Shown piece after piece: positions 27,718-36,465 of a stretch of DNA of 55,493 bases. Every line of letters starts with the position of its first letter. Position 1 is the first letter of the stretch. The DNA is from DASSUC01 sp035649895 (GTDB lineage Bacteria; Actinomycetota; Actinomycetes; Mycobacteriales; Micromonosporaceae), in NCBI GenBank assembly GCA_035649895.1, contig DASRIS010000029.1, forward strand, positions 1 through 55,493. The letters run 5' to 3'. Position numbers and translations under genes: made by a program. Below the pieces are notes generated by a model. It was not told where the DNA came from and made no database searches. It saw only the letters and a list, made by a program, of their open reading frames with translations.

Positions 27718-28050
27718 TCAGCTTTCGAAGACGCCGGCGTCGACGAGCCGCTTCTGCGTGGTGTCCCAGCCGTGGCCCGGGTGCGTGGTGGCGAGCGCGG
27801 TGAGCTCGGCCCGGATCTTCGGGCCGTGGCCGGCGGCGGTGAGCGTACGGATCTCCTCGACGAACTGCTCCGAGTCGGTACGCAGGTGCACCGTCTTGCC
27901 GTTGGTCAGGTTGCGCACGTACGCATGGCGGCCGCTGTTCAGCGGGATCAGGTACTTGAACTCACCGAGCACGCTGAGCGCCCCACCGGCGGCACCGGCC
28001 TGGCCGGCGCGGACCGATGCGCGGGCGGTCTTGGAGGTGTTGCTCGCCAC
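27718..28050 (-). CDS. Small conserved-looking protein of unknown function
   Basis: 110 aa from GTG 28050, with GAGGAG about 8 bases upstream. The N-terminus is basic and Ala-rich (ASNTSKTARASVRAGQAG); the rest looks globular (FKYLIPLNSGRHAYVRNLTNGKTVHLR). There is no membrane segment, metal site or known motif. Codon bias supports coding. It is convergent with the racemase operon. Confidence 0.65.
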   Translation of the reverse strand: MASNTSKTARASVRAGQAGAAGGALSVLGEFKYLIPLNSGRHAYVRNLTNGKTVHLRTDSEQFVEEIRTLTAAGHGPKIRAELTALATTHPGHGWDTTQKRLVDAGVFES

Positions 28051-28267
28051 GGGCGTGACTCCTCGAAAGCGACTGGGAACGGGGACGGCTGGCACAGAAG
28101 GCCGCGGCAAGCTTAGCCGATACCCTCAAGCTCGCGACGGAGGCTGCCACCAGCAGATTCGGCGGTTCTCTAGCGGAACCGGCGGGCCCCGGGCATCATG
28201 AGTGTCGGCACCCAAAAGATCGAGGTCGTAGGGGAAGACGCACCTCGGTCCGGCGGGAGGTCAAAAC

Positions 28268-28759
28268 GTGCCCACACGTGGCGTCTTATATGTCCACTCG
28301 GCCCCGCTCGCCGTCTGCTCACACGTCGAGTGGGCGGTAGCGCGCGTGCTCGGTGCTCCGGCCAGCCTCGAGTGGACCCCGCAGCCCGCCGAGCCGAGCG
28401 CCTGGCGGGCCGAGTGCACGTGGGCCGGGCGTCCCGGCACCGGCGCCGACCTCGCCGCAGGCCTGCGCCAGTGGCCGATGCTGCGGTTCGAGGTGACCGA
28501 GGAGCCGAGCCCCGGGGTGGACGGCGAGCGCTTCATGCACGTGCCCGGGCGCGGGCTGTTCCGCGCCACCATGAGCGCCAACGGCGACCTGCTGCTCGCC
28601 GAGGACCTGCTGCGCACGCTGATGACGGCGGCACGGAGCCCGGAGGGGCTGGCCCACGCGCTCGACCGGGCCCTGGGCACGGCGTGGGACACCGAGCTCG
28701 AGCCGTACCGGCACGCCGGGGAGGGCGCGCCCGCCAGCTACCTGACCAGAGTGGGGTGA
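28268..28759 (+). CDS. DUF3145 family protein
   Basis: 163 aa. The sequence matches the actinobacteria-specific DUF3145 family throughout: TRGVLYVHSAPLAVCSHVEWA at the N-terminus, WTPQP, FRATMSANGDLLLAEDLLR and the final WDTELEPYRHA. Function unknown. GTG 28268 has GGGAGG upstream. The next gene on the same strand begins about 48 bases downstream. Confidence 0.9.
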   Translation: MPTRGVLYVHSAPLAVCSHVEWAVARVLGAPASLEWTPQPAEPSAWRAECTWAGRPGTGADLAAGLRQWPMLRFEVTEEPSPGVDGERFMHVPGRGLFRATMSANGDLLLAEDLLRTLMTAARSPEGLAHALDRALGTAWDTELEPYRHAGEGAPASYLTRVG

Positions 28760-28807
28760 GTGGCGCCCGGTGGTGACGCGCCCCGGGCGGGATGGTTGAG
28801 TGGCGGA

Positions 28808-30562
28808 GTGCGTCTGCTGCGGGTCGGACCGGCGCGGGTCAGGCCGGTCATGAGCGTGCTGGCCGCTGCCGTGACGGCCGTCGGGTGCATGACGGCCGCC
28901 GGGTGCACCGGAGCGCGCTCATCTGGTGACGGCGCCCGGCCGAGCGGCGCCCCGCCCACCGGCGGCTCCTCGACAGCGGCGCCGAGCCTGTCGGCCGACC
29001 CGGCCGCCGCGGCCCGGGCCCTGGTCGCCCGGCTCGGCGACGAGGACCTGGTCGGCCAGGTGCTGATGCCGTACGTGTTCGGCACCGACGCGCGCAGCGT
29101 CTCGGCCGCGGCGGCCGAGAGCAACCGGGGGTACGCGGGCGTGGCCACGCCCGCGGAGATGGTCGCCCGGTACCGGCTGGGCGGGCTGATCCTGATGCGC
29201 CGCTCGGACGACCCGACCGGGCCCACCAACTCGGCGACGAACATCGAGTCGCCCGAGCAGGTGCGCCGGCTGACCGTCGGGCTGCAGGGCGCGGCCCGGG
29301 CGCTGCCCGCTGGGGTGCCGCTGCTGATCGGGGCCGACCAGGAGTTCGGCGCGGTGACCCGGCTGCGGGAGGGGGTCACCCAGCTGCCGAGCGCGATGAC
29401 CTTCGGCGCGGCGGCCGACCCGGCGCTCACCGAGGCGGCCTGGCGGGGGGCCGGCACCGAGCTGGCAGCCGTAGGCGTCAACGTCGACTTCGCCCCGGTC
29501 GCCGACGTGCTCGGCCCGGCCGGCAGCGCGGTGATCGGCTCGCGGTCCTTCGGCGCCGACCCCAAGGTCGCGTCCGGCCAGGTGGCCGCCGCGGTACGCG
29601 GGCTCCAAGGCGCCGGGGTAGCCGCCACCCTCAAGCACTTCCCCGGGCATGGGCACACCACCGCGGACAGCCACAGCACCCTGCCCGTGCTCGCGCAGAG
29701 CCGGCAGGCGCTCGACGCCGCCGACCTGCCACCGTTCCGGGCGGGTATCGGTGCCGGCGCGTGGCTGGTGATGTCGGGCCATCTCGACGTGCGTTCGGTC
29801 GAGCCCGGGGTGCCCGCCACGTTCTCCCGCGCGGTGCTGACCGACGTGCTGCGCCGCCAGCTCGGGTTCGGCGGGGTGACGGTGACCGACGCACTGACCA
29901 TGGAGCCCGCCCTGCGCTGGCCGCCCGGCGAGGCCGCGGTGCGGGCCCTGCTCGCCGGCAACGACCTGCTGCTGATGCCGCCCGACCTGGCCGCGGCGCA
30001 GGCCGGGCTGCTCGGCGCGCTGCGCTCCGGCCGGCTGCCGCGGGCCCACCTGGTCGCCGCGGTGACCCGGATCCTCACCGTCAAGCTGCGGCTGGCCGGG
30101 TTCGCCCAGCCCGACCTGTCCCTGCTCGGGGCCGGGCCGCACCGCGCCGCAGCGGTCGCCGCGGCCACGGCGGGAGTCACGCTGCTGCGTGGCGCCTGCG
30201 GCCGGCCCCTGGTGACCGGCCCGGTCCAGGTCACCGCCGCGGGAGGCCGGCAACGCCAGCGGGACTGGCTCGCGGCGGCGCTGCGAGCCCAGGGGGCCCA
30301 GGTGGTCAGCTCCGGCGGCACGGTCGTGCACCTGGTCGGGTACGGCGACGGCGCGGCCGACCTGCGGGCCGATGCCGCGGTGACGGTGGCGATGGACACC
30401 CCGTACGTGCTCGGCCGGGCCGGCTCGGGCACGCTGCTGGCCACGTACTCCTCGGCCGAGGCGTCGATGACCGGGCTGGCCGCCGTACTCGTGGGCAAGG
30501 CCCGCCCGGCGGGCCGCTCGCCGGTCGCGGTGGCCGGCCTGCCGCGGACCGCCTGCCGCTGA
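28808..30562 (+). CDS. GH3 lipoprotein, beta-N-acetylhexosaminidase (NagZ-like)
   Basis: About 584 aa. A signal sequence ends in a lipobox (TAVGC or TAAGC), so it is probably anchored outside the membrane. The GH3 (beta/alpha)8 domain (about 60-430) has the NagZ-type signature KHFPGHGHTTADSHSTLP (Lys276-His277, Asp287, His289), where the Asp-His pair serves as acid/base in the NagZ subfamily, and nucleophile Asp361 (VTVTDALTM). The role would be removing N-acetylglucosamine from peptidoglycan fragments or chitin-type sugars. GTG 28808 gives the best signal peptide; GTG 28760, abutting the DUF3145 stop, is an alternative. Confidence 0.87.
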   Translation: MRLLRVGPARVRPVMSVLAAAVTAVGCMTAAGCTGARSSGDGARPSGAPPTGGSSTAAPSLSADPAAAARALVARLGDEDLVGQVLMPYVFGTDARSVSAAAAESNRGYAGVATPAEMVARYRLGGLILMRRSDDPTGPTNSATNIESPEQVRRLTVGLQGAARALPAGVPLLIGADQEFGAVTRLREGVTQLPSAMTFGAAADPALTEAAWRGAGTELAAVGVNVDFAPVADVLGPAGSAVIGSRSFGADPKVASGQVAAAVRGLQGAGVAATLKHFPGHGHTTADSHSTLPVLAQSRQALDAADLPPFRAGIGAGAWLVMSGHLDVRSVEPGVPATFSRAVLTDVLRRQLGFGGVTVTDALTMEPALRWPPGEAAVRALLAGNDLLLMPPDLAAAQAGLLGALRSGRLPRAHLVAAVTRILTVKLRLAGFAQPDLSLLGAGPHRAAAVAAATAGVTLLRGACGRPLVTGPVQVTAAGGRQRQRDWLAAALRAQGAQVVSSGGTVVHLVGYGDGAADLRADAAVTVAMDTPYVLGRAGSGTLLATYSSAEASMTGLAAVLVGKARPAGRSPVAVAGLPRTACR

Positions 30563-30707
30563 GGCGGCGGGTGTCGGACCCAGCCGATAGGGTTCCTGGC
30601 AGGTCATCCGAGGTGGGTCCGGCCAGCCGCCGGGCCGGCCGCAACCGACGACGCCGTCGCAGGCCCGCTGAGCTGTGACGGCCCTCGTTGCCGCGGGGGT
30701 TTTGCAG

Positions 30708-31814
30708 ATGAGCCAGTCCAGCCCGGTCCTGTCGGTTGTGGTGCCGGTCTACAACGAAGAGGCTGTGCTCCCGCTGCTCGTCCAGCGCCTGCGGCCGGTG
30801 CTCGACGCCGCGTGCGAGGCGTACGAGGTGGTCGCCGTCGACGACGGCAGCACGGACGCCACCGCCGTGGTGCTCGCCGGGCTGCGCCGCACCTGGCCGG
30901 CGCTGCGGGTGGTCCGGCTGCGCCGCAACAGCGGGCACCAGGCGGCGCTCACCGCCGGGCTGCTGCGGGCCCGCGGCGACTACCTGGTGACCATCGACGC
31001 CGACCTGCAGGACCCGCCCGAGGTCATCCCGCAGATGCTCGCCCTGGCGCGGGCGCAGGGCCTGGACATCGTGTACGGCGTGCGCCACGACCGCAGCACC
31101 GACACGGCTTTCAAGCGGTGGACGGCCAGCCTCTACTACCGGCTGATGCGCCGCCTGGTCGGCCGCGGCCTGCCTGCGCACGCGGGCGACTTCCGGCTGC
31201 TCAGCCGGGACACCGTGGAGGCGCTGCGCGAGCTGCCCGAGCGTGCACCGGTGTTCCGCCTGCTCGTGCCGTGGCTCGGCTTCCCCAGCGGTGAGGTGCC
31301 CTACGTGCGCGGGGAGCGGGCGGCGGGCCGTACCAAGTACCCGCTGTCGAAGATGGTCCGGCTGGCCACCGACAGCGTCACCAGCTTCTCCGCGGCCCCG
31401 CTGCGGCTGGCCACCTGGCTCGGCGTCGGCGGGGTGGTGCTCTGCGGGGTGCTGGTGGTCATCGCGGTGCTGGCCTACCTCGCCGGCTCGACCGTCTCCG
31501 GCTGGGCCTCGGTCTACGTCGCGGTGCTGTTCCTCGGTGCTGTGCAGCTGCTCTGCCTCGGCCTGCTCGGGGAGTACGTGGCCCGGATCTACGTCGCGGT
31601 GCAGGGCCGGCCGGGATACTTCGTGGCCACCGACTCGGCGGACGAGGTGCCCGACAGTGCGGCGCCGTTCGCGGCCGACCTTCCGCCGGGTGACGAACTG
31701 CCGGGTGTTGCGGGAGGCGGTGGCGTCCTGCCGGGCGCCGCGGGAGGCGGGGACGCCTCGCCGGGCGGCTCCGAGGCCCGCGCCGCCACGGCCGGCGCCC
31801 GCATCCGGCGATGA
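30708..31814 (+). CDS. Polyprenol-phosphate-type family 2 glycosyltransferase
   Basis: 368 aa. GT2/GT-A domain (about 8-230): VVVPVYNEEAVL, VDDGSTDAT, the DxD-type IDADLQDPPE, and DFRLLSR. Two C-terminal membrane helices (about 235-262 and 272-297) follow, with GEYVARIY at the end, the architecture of GtrB/DPM1-like enzymes that transfer a sugar from a nucleotide to a lipid carrier. The last 55 residues are a Gly/Pro/Ala-rich tail. ATG 30708 is preferred over GTG 30675. Its stop overlaps the next start (ATGA); the partner is probably the membrane transferase that uses the lipid-linked sugar. Confidence 0.88.
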   Translation: MSQSSPVLSVVVPVYNEEAVLPLLVQRLRPVLDAACEAYEVVAVDDGSTDATAVVLAGLRRTWPALRVVRLRRNSGHQAALTAGLLRARGDYLVTIDADLQDPPEVIPQMLALARAQGLDIVYGVRHDRSTDTAFKRWTASLYYRLMRRLVGRGLPAHAGDFRLLSRDTVEALRELPERAPVFRLLVPWLGFPSGEVPYVRGERAAGRTKYPLSKMVRLATDSVTSFSAAPLRLATWLGVGGVVLCGVLVVIAVLAYLAGSTVSGWASVYVAVLFLGAVQLLCLGLLGEYVARIYVAVQGRPGYFVATDSADEVPDSAAPFAADLPPGDELPGVAGGGGVLPGAAGGGDASPGGSEARAATAGARIRR

Positions 31815-34147
31815 CGGCCCCGGCGCGGCCCGCCGGCACGGCCGACCCCGCCGGCGCCGGGGCCGCCGTCGTCGTGGGCACCGGTGGGCCGCCGACCGCA
31901 GCGGAGCCGCCGTTCCACCGTTGGCTGCCGTTCGCATCCGGCGTCATGTTCGTGGTCCTGGTCCTCGTGGCCGCGGACACGCCGATCGTCGACATCGCCC
32001 GGTACGCCGGCTACGCCACGCTCGCCGTCGCGCTGCCGGGGACGCTGGTCTACCGGGCGCTGCGGGCGCGACCGCACACGCTGGTCGAGGACGTGGCGAT
32101 GGGCGTGGCCGTCGGCCTGGTGCTCGAGCTGGGCGGCTGGGCCGTGTTCTCCGCGCTGGACCTGCGGCAGTGGCTGTGGCTGTGGCCGCTGGCGGTGCTC
32201 GTGCCGTTCGCGCTGGCACCGGGGCTGCGCCGGCACTGGTGGGTGCGCGGCTACACCCCGGTGCCGGTCGGCTGGGCCTGGGGGGTCACCGGTGTGGTGG
32301 CCTTCTTCACCGCGTACCTGTCGGTGGTCTTTCTCGAGCGCAACCCGGTCCTGCCGACCGGGGAGGACACCCGCCAGTACCTCGACCTGGCCTACCAGCT
32401 GTCCCTGGCCGGGGAGGCAAAGCACCACCTGCCGCTGGGCTACCCGCAGGTGGCCGGCGAGCCGCTGCACTACCACTGGTTCGGCTACGCCCACATGGCC
32501 GCCTCCAGCCTGGTGGGGCAGCTGGACCTGACCGTGGTGTCGCTGCGGTTCGCGGTGCCGGCGCTGTGCGCCGCCGCGGCCGTGCTCACCGCGGTGGTCG
32601 GGTGGCGGGCCAGCGGCCGCCCGTACGTCGGCGTGGGCGCGGCCGCCCTGCTCTTCGTCGTCGGCGAGGTCAACTTCACCCACCCGGTCACCATGCCGTT
32701 CGGCACCCAGGCCACGTTCGTCGTCTGGCACGGCATGTCCATGACCTACAGCTGGGTGCTGCTGGTCGCGCTGATCGGGGTGCTCGCCGACCTGGTGGCC
32801 CGGTGCCGGCCGCCGGCCCGCGCGACCGCGGGCGGTGTCCCCGGGCTCGGCGCGGGGGCGTACCCGCTCGCGGCGCTGCTGCTGCTCGCCTCCGGTGGCG
32901 CGAAGGCGAGCTCGCTGCCCGTGGTCGCGGTCGCGCTCGCGTTCACCGCGCTCGTCCTGCCGGTGGTCTGCCGGCGGCTGCCCTGGCCGGTCGTGGCGGC
33001 CGGAGCCATGGCCGGCGCGGCGCAGCTGTTCTCGATGGCTGTGCTGTTCGCGTTCCAGAGCCACGCCCTGGCCGTGCGGCCGTGGCAGGGCCTGGCCCCC
33101 TTTGTGGTCGCGCCGCCCGGCCGCCAGGCGTGGCAGCAGTGGGGGGTGTGGGCCATGGTGGTCGCCGCCTTCCTGGTCAACATGCAGCTGCGCCTGGCCG
33201 GCATCGTGGCGCTGCTGTGGCTACGGCGGGTCCGGCTGGAGCCGGTGCAGTGGTTCCTGCTCGGTGGCGCCCTCGCGGGTCCTGCGCTCTACCTGGTGCT
33301 GGGCCATCCGGCCAGCGGAAACCAGTACTTCCTGCGGGCCGGCTTCACCTTCGGGGTGCTGCTGTCGGCGTGGGGCCTCGCGCTCGTGCTGGACCGCGCG
33401 CGGCTCTCTGGCGCCGGCAGGAGCGCGCTCGGGTGGTTCGCGGCCGGGCTCGCCGCCGTCCTGGTCGCGGTGCAGCTGCGGTACGCCGGCCCGACGCCGT
33501 ACGGATGGGGGTACCGGCCCGTGGTGCCGATCCTGCAGTGGTCGGCGGCGCTCGTCCTGGCCGGCGTGGTGGCGGGCGGGGCCTGGGCCGTCGGGCGTTG
33601 GTGGTGGCCGGGCCTGCGCGGGCGCGGCGGCGCGGTGCTGCTGGTCGCGGTCCTGGTCGCGGGGGCGCCCGGCCTGGTGATGGACATGCACAAGTCGCGC
33701 CAGGCGCCCAACGGCGGCGCGTACTTCCCCGTGCCGCTGCCGCGCACCCGGGTCGAGGCGGCCCGCTGGGTGCGCGACCACAGCCGGCCGGACGACGTGC
33801 TCGCCACCAATGCCCAGTGCCTGTCGCCACCGCCGCAGCCCGCCTGCTTCGCCGTCTCGTTCTGGCTCAGCGCGTACGCCGAGCGCCGGGTCCTGGTGGA
33901 GGGGTGGATGTTCGCGCCGCGCGTGGTCGGCGTCTGGTACCCGCCGTTCTGGGACCCGGACCTGCTGCGCCGCAACAACGAGGCGTTCACCGCACCGACC
34001 GCACCGGGCCTGGCCCAGCTGCGGGACCGGCACGGGGTGCGGTGGCTCGTCGTCGACCGGGCGTACGGCGCCGAGTCCCCGGAGCTGGCCCGGCTCGCCG
34101 AGGCCCGGTTCGACAACGGGCGGATCGCCGTCTACGCGCTGGGCTGA
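31811..34147 (+). CDS. Large polytopic membrane protein, probable GT-C glycosyltransferase
   Basis: 778 aa with about a dozen membrane helices starting near residue 40. The first large outer loop contains PTGEDTRQYLDLAYQLSL and HYHWFGYAHM, a type of acidic/aromatic motif seen in lipid-sugar-dependent GT-C enzymes. The C-terminal outer part has ARWVRDHSRPDDVLATN and ends ARFDNGRIAVYAL, also usual for such proteins. Translational coupling to a polyprenol-phosphate glycosyltransferase supports transfer of a sugar onto a cell-envelope acceptor. The acceptor cannot be inferred. Confidence 0.75.
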   Translation: MTAPARPAGTADPAGAGAAVVVGTGGPPTAAEPPFHRWLPFASGVMFVVLVLVAADTPIVDIARYAGYATLAVALPGTLVYRALRARPHTLVEDVAMGVAVGLVLELGGWAVFSALDLRQWLWLWPLAVLVPFALAPGLRRHWWVRGYTPVPVGWAWGVTGVVAFFTAYLSVVFLERNPVLPTGEDTRQYLDLAYQLSLAGEAKHHLPLGYPQVAGEPLHYHWFGYAHMAASSLVGQLDLTVVSLRFAVPALCAAAAVLTAVVGWRASGRPYVGVGAAALLFVVGEVNFTHPVTMPFGTQATFVVWHGMSMTYSWVLLVALIGVLADLVARCRPPARATAGGVPGLGAGAYPLAALLLLASGGAKASSLPVVAVALAFTALVLPVVCRRLPWPVVAAGAMAGAAQLFSMAVLFAFQSHALAVRPWQGLAPFVVAPPGRQAWQQWGVWAMVVAAFLVNMQLRLAGIVALLWLRRVRLEPVQWFLLGGALAGPALYLVLGHPASGNQYFLRAGFTFGVLLSAWGLALVLDRARLSGAGRSALGWFAAGLAAVLVAVQLRYAGPTPYGWGYRPVVPILQWSAALVLAGVVAGGAWAVGRWWWPGLRGRGGAVLLVAVLVAGAPGLVMDMHKSRQAPNGGAYFPVPLPRTRVEAARWVRDHSRPDDVLATNAQCLSPPPQPACFAVSFWLSAYAERRVLVEGWMFAPRVVGVWYPPFWDPDLLRRNNEAFTAPTAPGLAQLRDRHGVRWLVVDRAYGAESPELARLAEARFDNGRIAVYALG

Positions 34148-34228
34148 CCCGCAGCGCTGACCGTGACGCTGACCCGCGATCGCCCGCCACGTGGCCCGGT
34201 GCGGTGCGGTGCGGCGCGGCGGTGGGCG

Positions 34229-34939
34229 TCATGCCGGGCGGTGGGCGCGCAGCATGAGTGAGACACCCGGCAGCGAACGGACCGGCAGGTAGCGTTCGGC
34301 CGTGATCACCGCGGTCAGCCCGAGGTTGACCACGGACGGGACACGGTCCAGGTCGCTGCCGGTGCTGCGGCGCCGCCGCCAGGCCGCGGCCGGGCGCAGC
34401 AGCACGTTCCAGCTCCATATCTCGTCAACGACCAGCCCGGCCTTCTCGAAGACGCCGGTGAGCGTCCGGCGGGTGTACCGGCGGACATGGCCGACCGCGA
34501 CGTCGTGCGCCGACCACAGCCGCATGTCGCACGGGACCGCGACCAGCACGGCGGCGCCCGGCCGCAGCACCCGGTGGATCTCCGCGGCTGCGGCCAGGTC
34601 GTCCTCGATGTGCTCCAGGATGTCGAAGGCGAGGACCAGGTCCAGCGTCCGGGTGCCGACCGGCAGGCAGCGCGCGTCCGCCCGCATCACGCGGAGCCCG
34701 CGCTCGCGGGCCACGCCGGCCCCCTCCGCGGTGTACTCCAGCGCGACCGGTCGCCAGCCCCGCGAGCGCAGCACCCGGGTGTTCCCGCCGCCGGCCGCCC
34801 CGATGTCCAGCGCCCAGCCGGGCCGGTGCCCGGCCGCCTCCAGCCGGCGCAGCGCCCGGCCCAGCAGTGCCCGACGCTCCCGGTACCACCAGTGGGTGTC
34901 CTCGAGCTCGGCCAGCTTGCGGACCTCGGTGGCTTCCAT
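34229..34939 (-). CDS. Class I SAM-dependent methyltransferase
   Basis: 236 aa. Rossmann-type SAM site: motif I ALDIGAAGGGNT, acidic end of strand 2 (VALEYT), DARCLP, and the post-motif LVLAFDILEHIEDD. The HWWYRERR near the N-terminus is typical of methyltransferases in glycan and polyketide clusters. The substrate is unknown. It is convergent with the glycosyltransferase pair and directly follows accD on the same strand, 46 bases away, so it could be read from the fatty-acid operon. Confidence 0.85.
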   Translation of the reverse strand: MEATEVRKLAELEDTHWWYRERRALLGRALRRLEAAGHRPGWALDIGAAGGGNTRVLRSRGWRPVALEYTAEGAGVARERGLRVMRADARCLPVGTRTLDLVLAFDILEHIEDDLAAAAEIHRVLRPGAAVLVAVPCDMRLWSAHDVAVGHVRRYTRRTLTGVFEKAGLVVDEIWSWNVLLRPAAAWRRRRSTGSDLDRVPSVVNLGLTAVITAERYLPVRSLPGVSLMLRAHRPA

Positions 34940-34985
34940 CGGCGTCGGCCCCTTCCGCGGCTACAGCGATATGTTGCCGGGCGGG

Positions 34986-36425
34986 CTACAGCGGGATGTT
35001 GCCGTGGGCCCCGCGCGCTGCGGGCGCCGAGGCCAGCGCCTCGGCGAGGCGGCGGCGGGTCTCGGTCGGCTTGATCACGTCGTCCACGACGCCGATCTCC
35101 AGGGCCCGGTTCACGCCGCCGGCCGTACGGATCTGCTCCTCGATGAGCTGCGCCCGCAGCGCCTCACGCGCCTCGGGCGGGGTGGCCGCGATCCGCTTGC
35201 GGTGCATGATGTTGACCGCCGCGCTCGCGCCCATGACCGCCACCTCAGCGGTCGGCCAGGCGTACACCGCCGTGGCGCCCAGCGAGCGGGAGTTCATCGC
35301 GATGTACGCGCCGCCGTACGCCTTGCGGGTCACCAGCGTCACCCGGGGCACCACGGCCTCGGCGAACGCGTGCAGCAGCTTGGCGCCGCGGCGCACCACG
35401 CCGTCCCACTCCTGGCCCAGGCCCGGCAGGTAGCCCGGCACGTCGACGAGCACGAGCAGCGGTACGCCGAGCGAGTCGCACATCCGTACGAAGCGGGCCG
35501 CCTTCTCGGCGCTGGCGGAGTCGAGGCAGCCGCCCAGGCGCAGCGGGTTGTTGGCGATCACGCCGACGGTACGCCCGGCGAAGCGGCCGAGCGTGGTGAC
35601 GATGTTCGGGGCCCACTTGGCGTGCAGCTCGACACCGGGCGCGTCCAGCAGCTTGGCGACGAGCGGCTTGACGTCGTAGGCGCGGTTCGCCTCGGCCGGC
35701 AGCAGCCCGCTCAGGTCCACGGTGTCGATGACGTCGGCGGGGCTGATCCGGCCCTGCCGGCCCAGCAGGGCGGCGAGCTGGCGGGCCGCGCCCATCGCGC
35801 TCTCGTCGTCGCGGGTGGTCACGTGCGCCACGCCCGAGCGGCGGCCGTGCGGGTCGGGACCGCCCAGGCGCTCCATGTCGACCTGCTCGCCGGTGACCGA
35901 GCGGACCACCTCGGGACCGGTCACGAAGATCCGTCCCGCGCCGCTCATCACCACGATGTCGGTGAGCGCCGGCCCGTACGCCGCGCCGCCGGCCGCGGGG
36001 CCGAGCACCACCGAGACCTGCGGCACCCGGCCGGAGGCGCGCACCATGGCGGCGAAGACCTGGCCCACGCCGTCCAGGGCGACCACGCCCTCGGCGAGGC
36101 GGGCGCCGCCGGAGTGCCACAGGCCGATCACGGGGACCCGCTCGCGGACCGCGGTGTCGATGGTGTCCACGATGTTCCGGCACCCCTCGCTGCCCATGGC
36201 ACCGCCCATCCGGGTGCCGTCGGTGGCGAAGGCGACTACCCGCGTCCCGTCGACCTCGCCGCGCGCGGCGAGCACGCCGGAGTCGTCACGCTCGCTGATC
36301 AGGCGCAGCGAACCGAGGTCGAAGAGCGCCCGCAGCCGGACCTCCGGGTCACGGTAGTCCGAGATGCTCCCCGGCCCGGCAGGGGCGCCGGCGGAAGACG
36401 GTTCGGCGACGGGGGTGGTGGTCAC
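34986..36425 (-). CDS. accD6: Acyl-CoA carboxylase carboxyltransferase beta subunit (AccD6-like)
   Basis: 479 aa, biotin-dependent carboxyltransferase. It makes malonyl-CoA by transferring CO2 from carboxybiotin to acetyl-CoA, and partners a biotin-carrying alpha subunit encoded elsewhere. Features are the N-half GGAMGSEGCRNI and HSGGARLAEG, GPAAGGAAYGPAL, and C-half oxyanion loop KAYGGAYIAMNS. Ile375 occupies the position where propionyl-CoA carboxylases have Asp, known to influence acyl-CoA choice. GTG 36425 has GGAGG 5 bases upstream. Placement after fabF mirrors mycobacterial accD6 behind kasA/kasB. Confidence 0.93.
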   Translation of the reverse strand: MTTTPVAEPSSAGAPAGPGSISDYRDPEVRLRALFDLGSLRLISERDDSGVLAARGEVDGTRVVAFATDGTRMGGAMGSEGCRNIVDTIDTAVRERVPVIGLWHSGGARLAEGVVALDGVGQVFAAMVRASGRVPQVSVVLGPAAGGAAYGPALTDIVVMSGAGRIFVTGPEVVRSVTGEQVDMERLGGPDPHGRRSGVAHVTTRDDESAMGAARQLAALLGRQGRISPADVIDTVDLSGLLPAEANRAYDVKPLVAKLLDAPGVELHAKWAPNIVTTLGRFAGRTVGVIANNPLRLGGCLDSASAEKAARFVRMCDSLGVPLLVLVDVPGYLPGLGQEWDGVVRRGAKLLHAFAEAVVPRVTLVTRKAYGGAYIAMNSRSLGATAVYAWPTAEVAVMGASAAVNIMHRKRIAATPPEAREALRAQLIEEQIRTAGGVNRALEIGVVDDVIKPTETRRRLAEALASAPAARGAHGNIPL

Positions 36426-36465
36426 GAAATCCTCCAGATGGTCAGGCAACGAGATGCGCCACCCG

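Noticed and set aside
31243..34257. 1004-codon plus-strand frame overlapping the glycosyltransferase and membrane protein
   Set aside because: Same strand but wrong frame; Arg/Gly/Ala-rich with no family features, whereas the other frame shows clear GT2 motifs and membrane helices.
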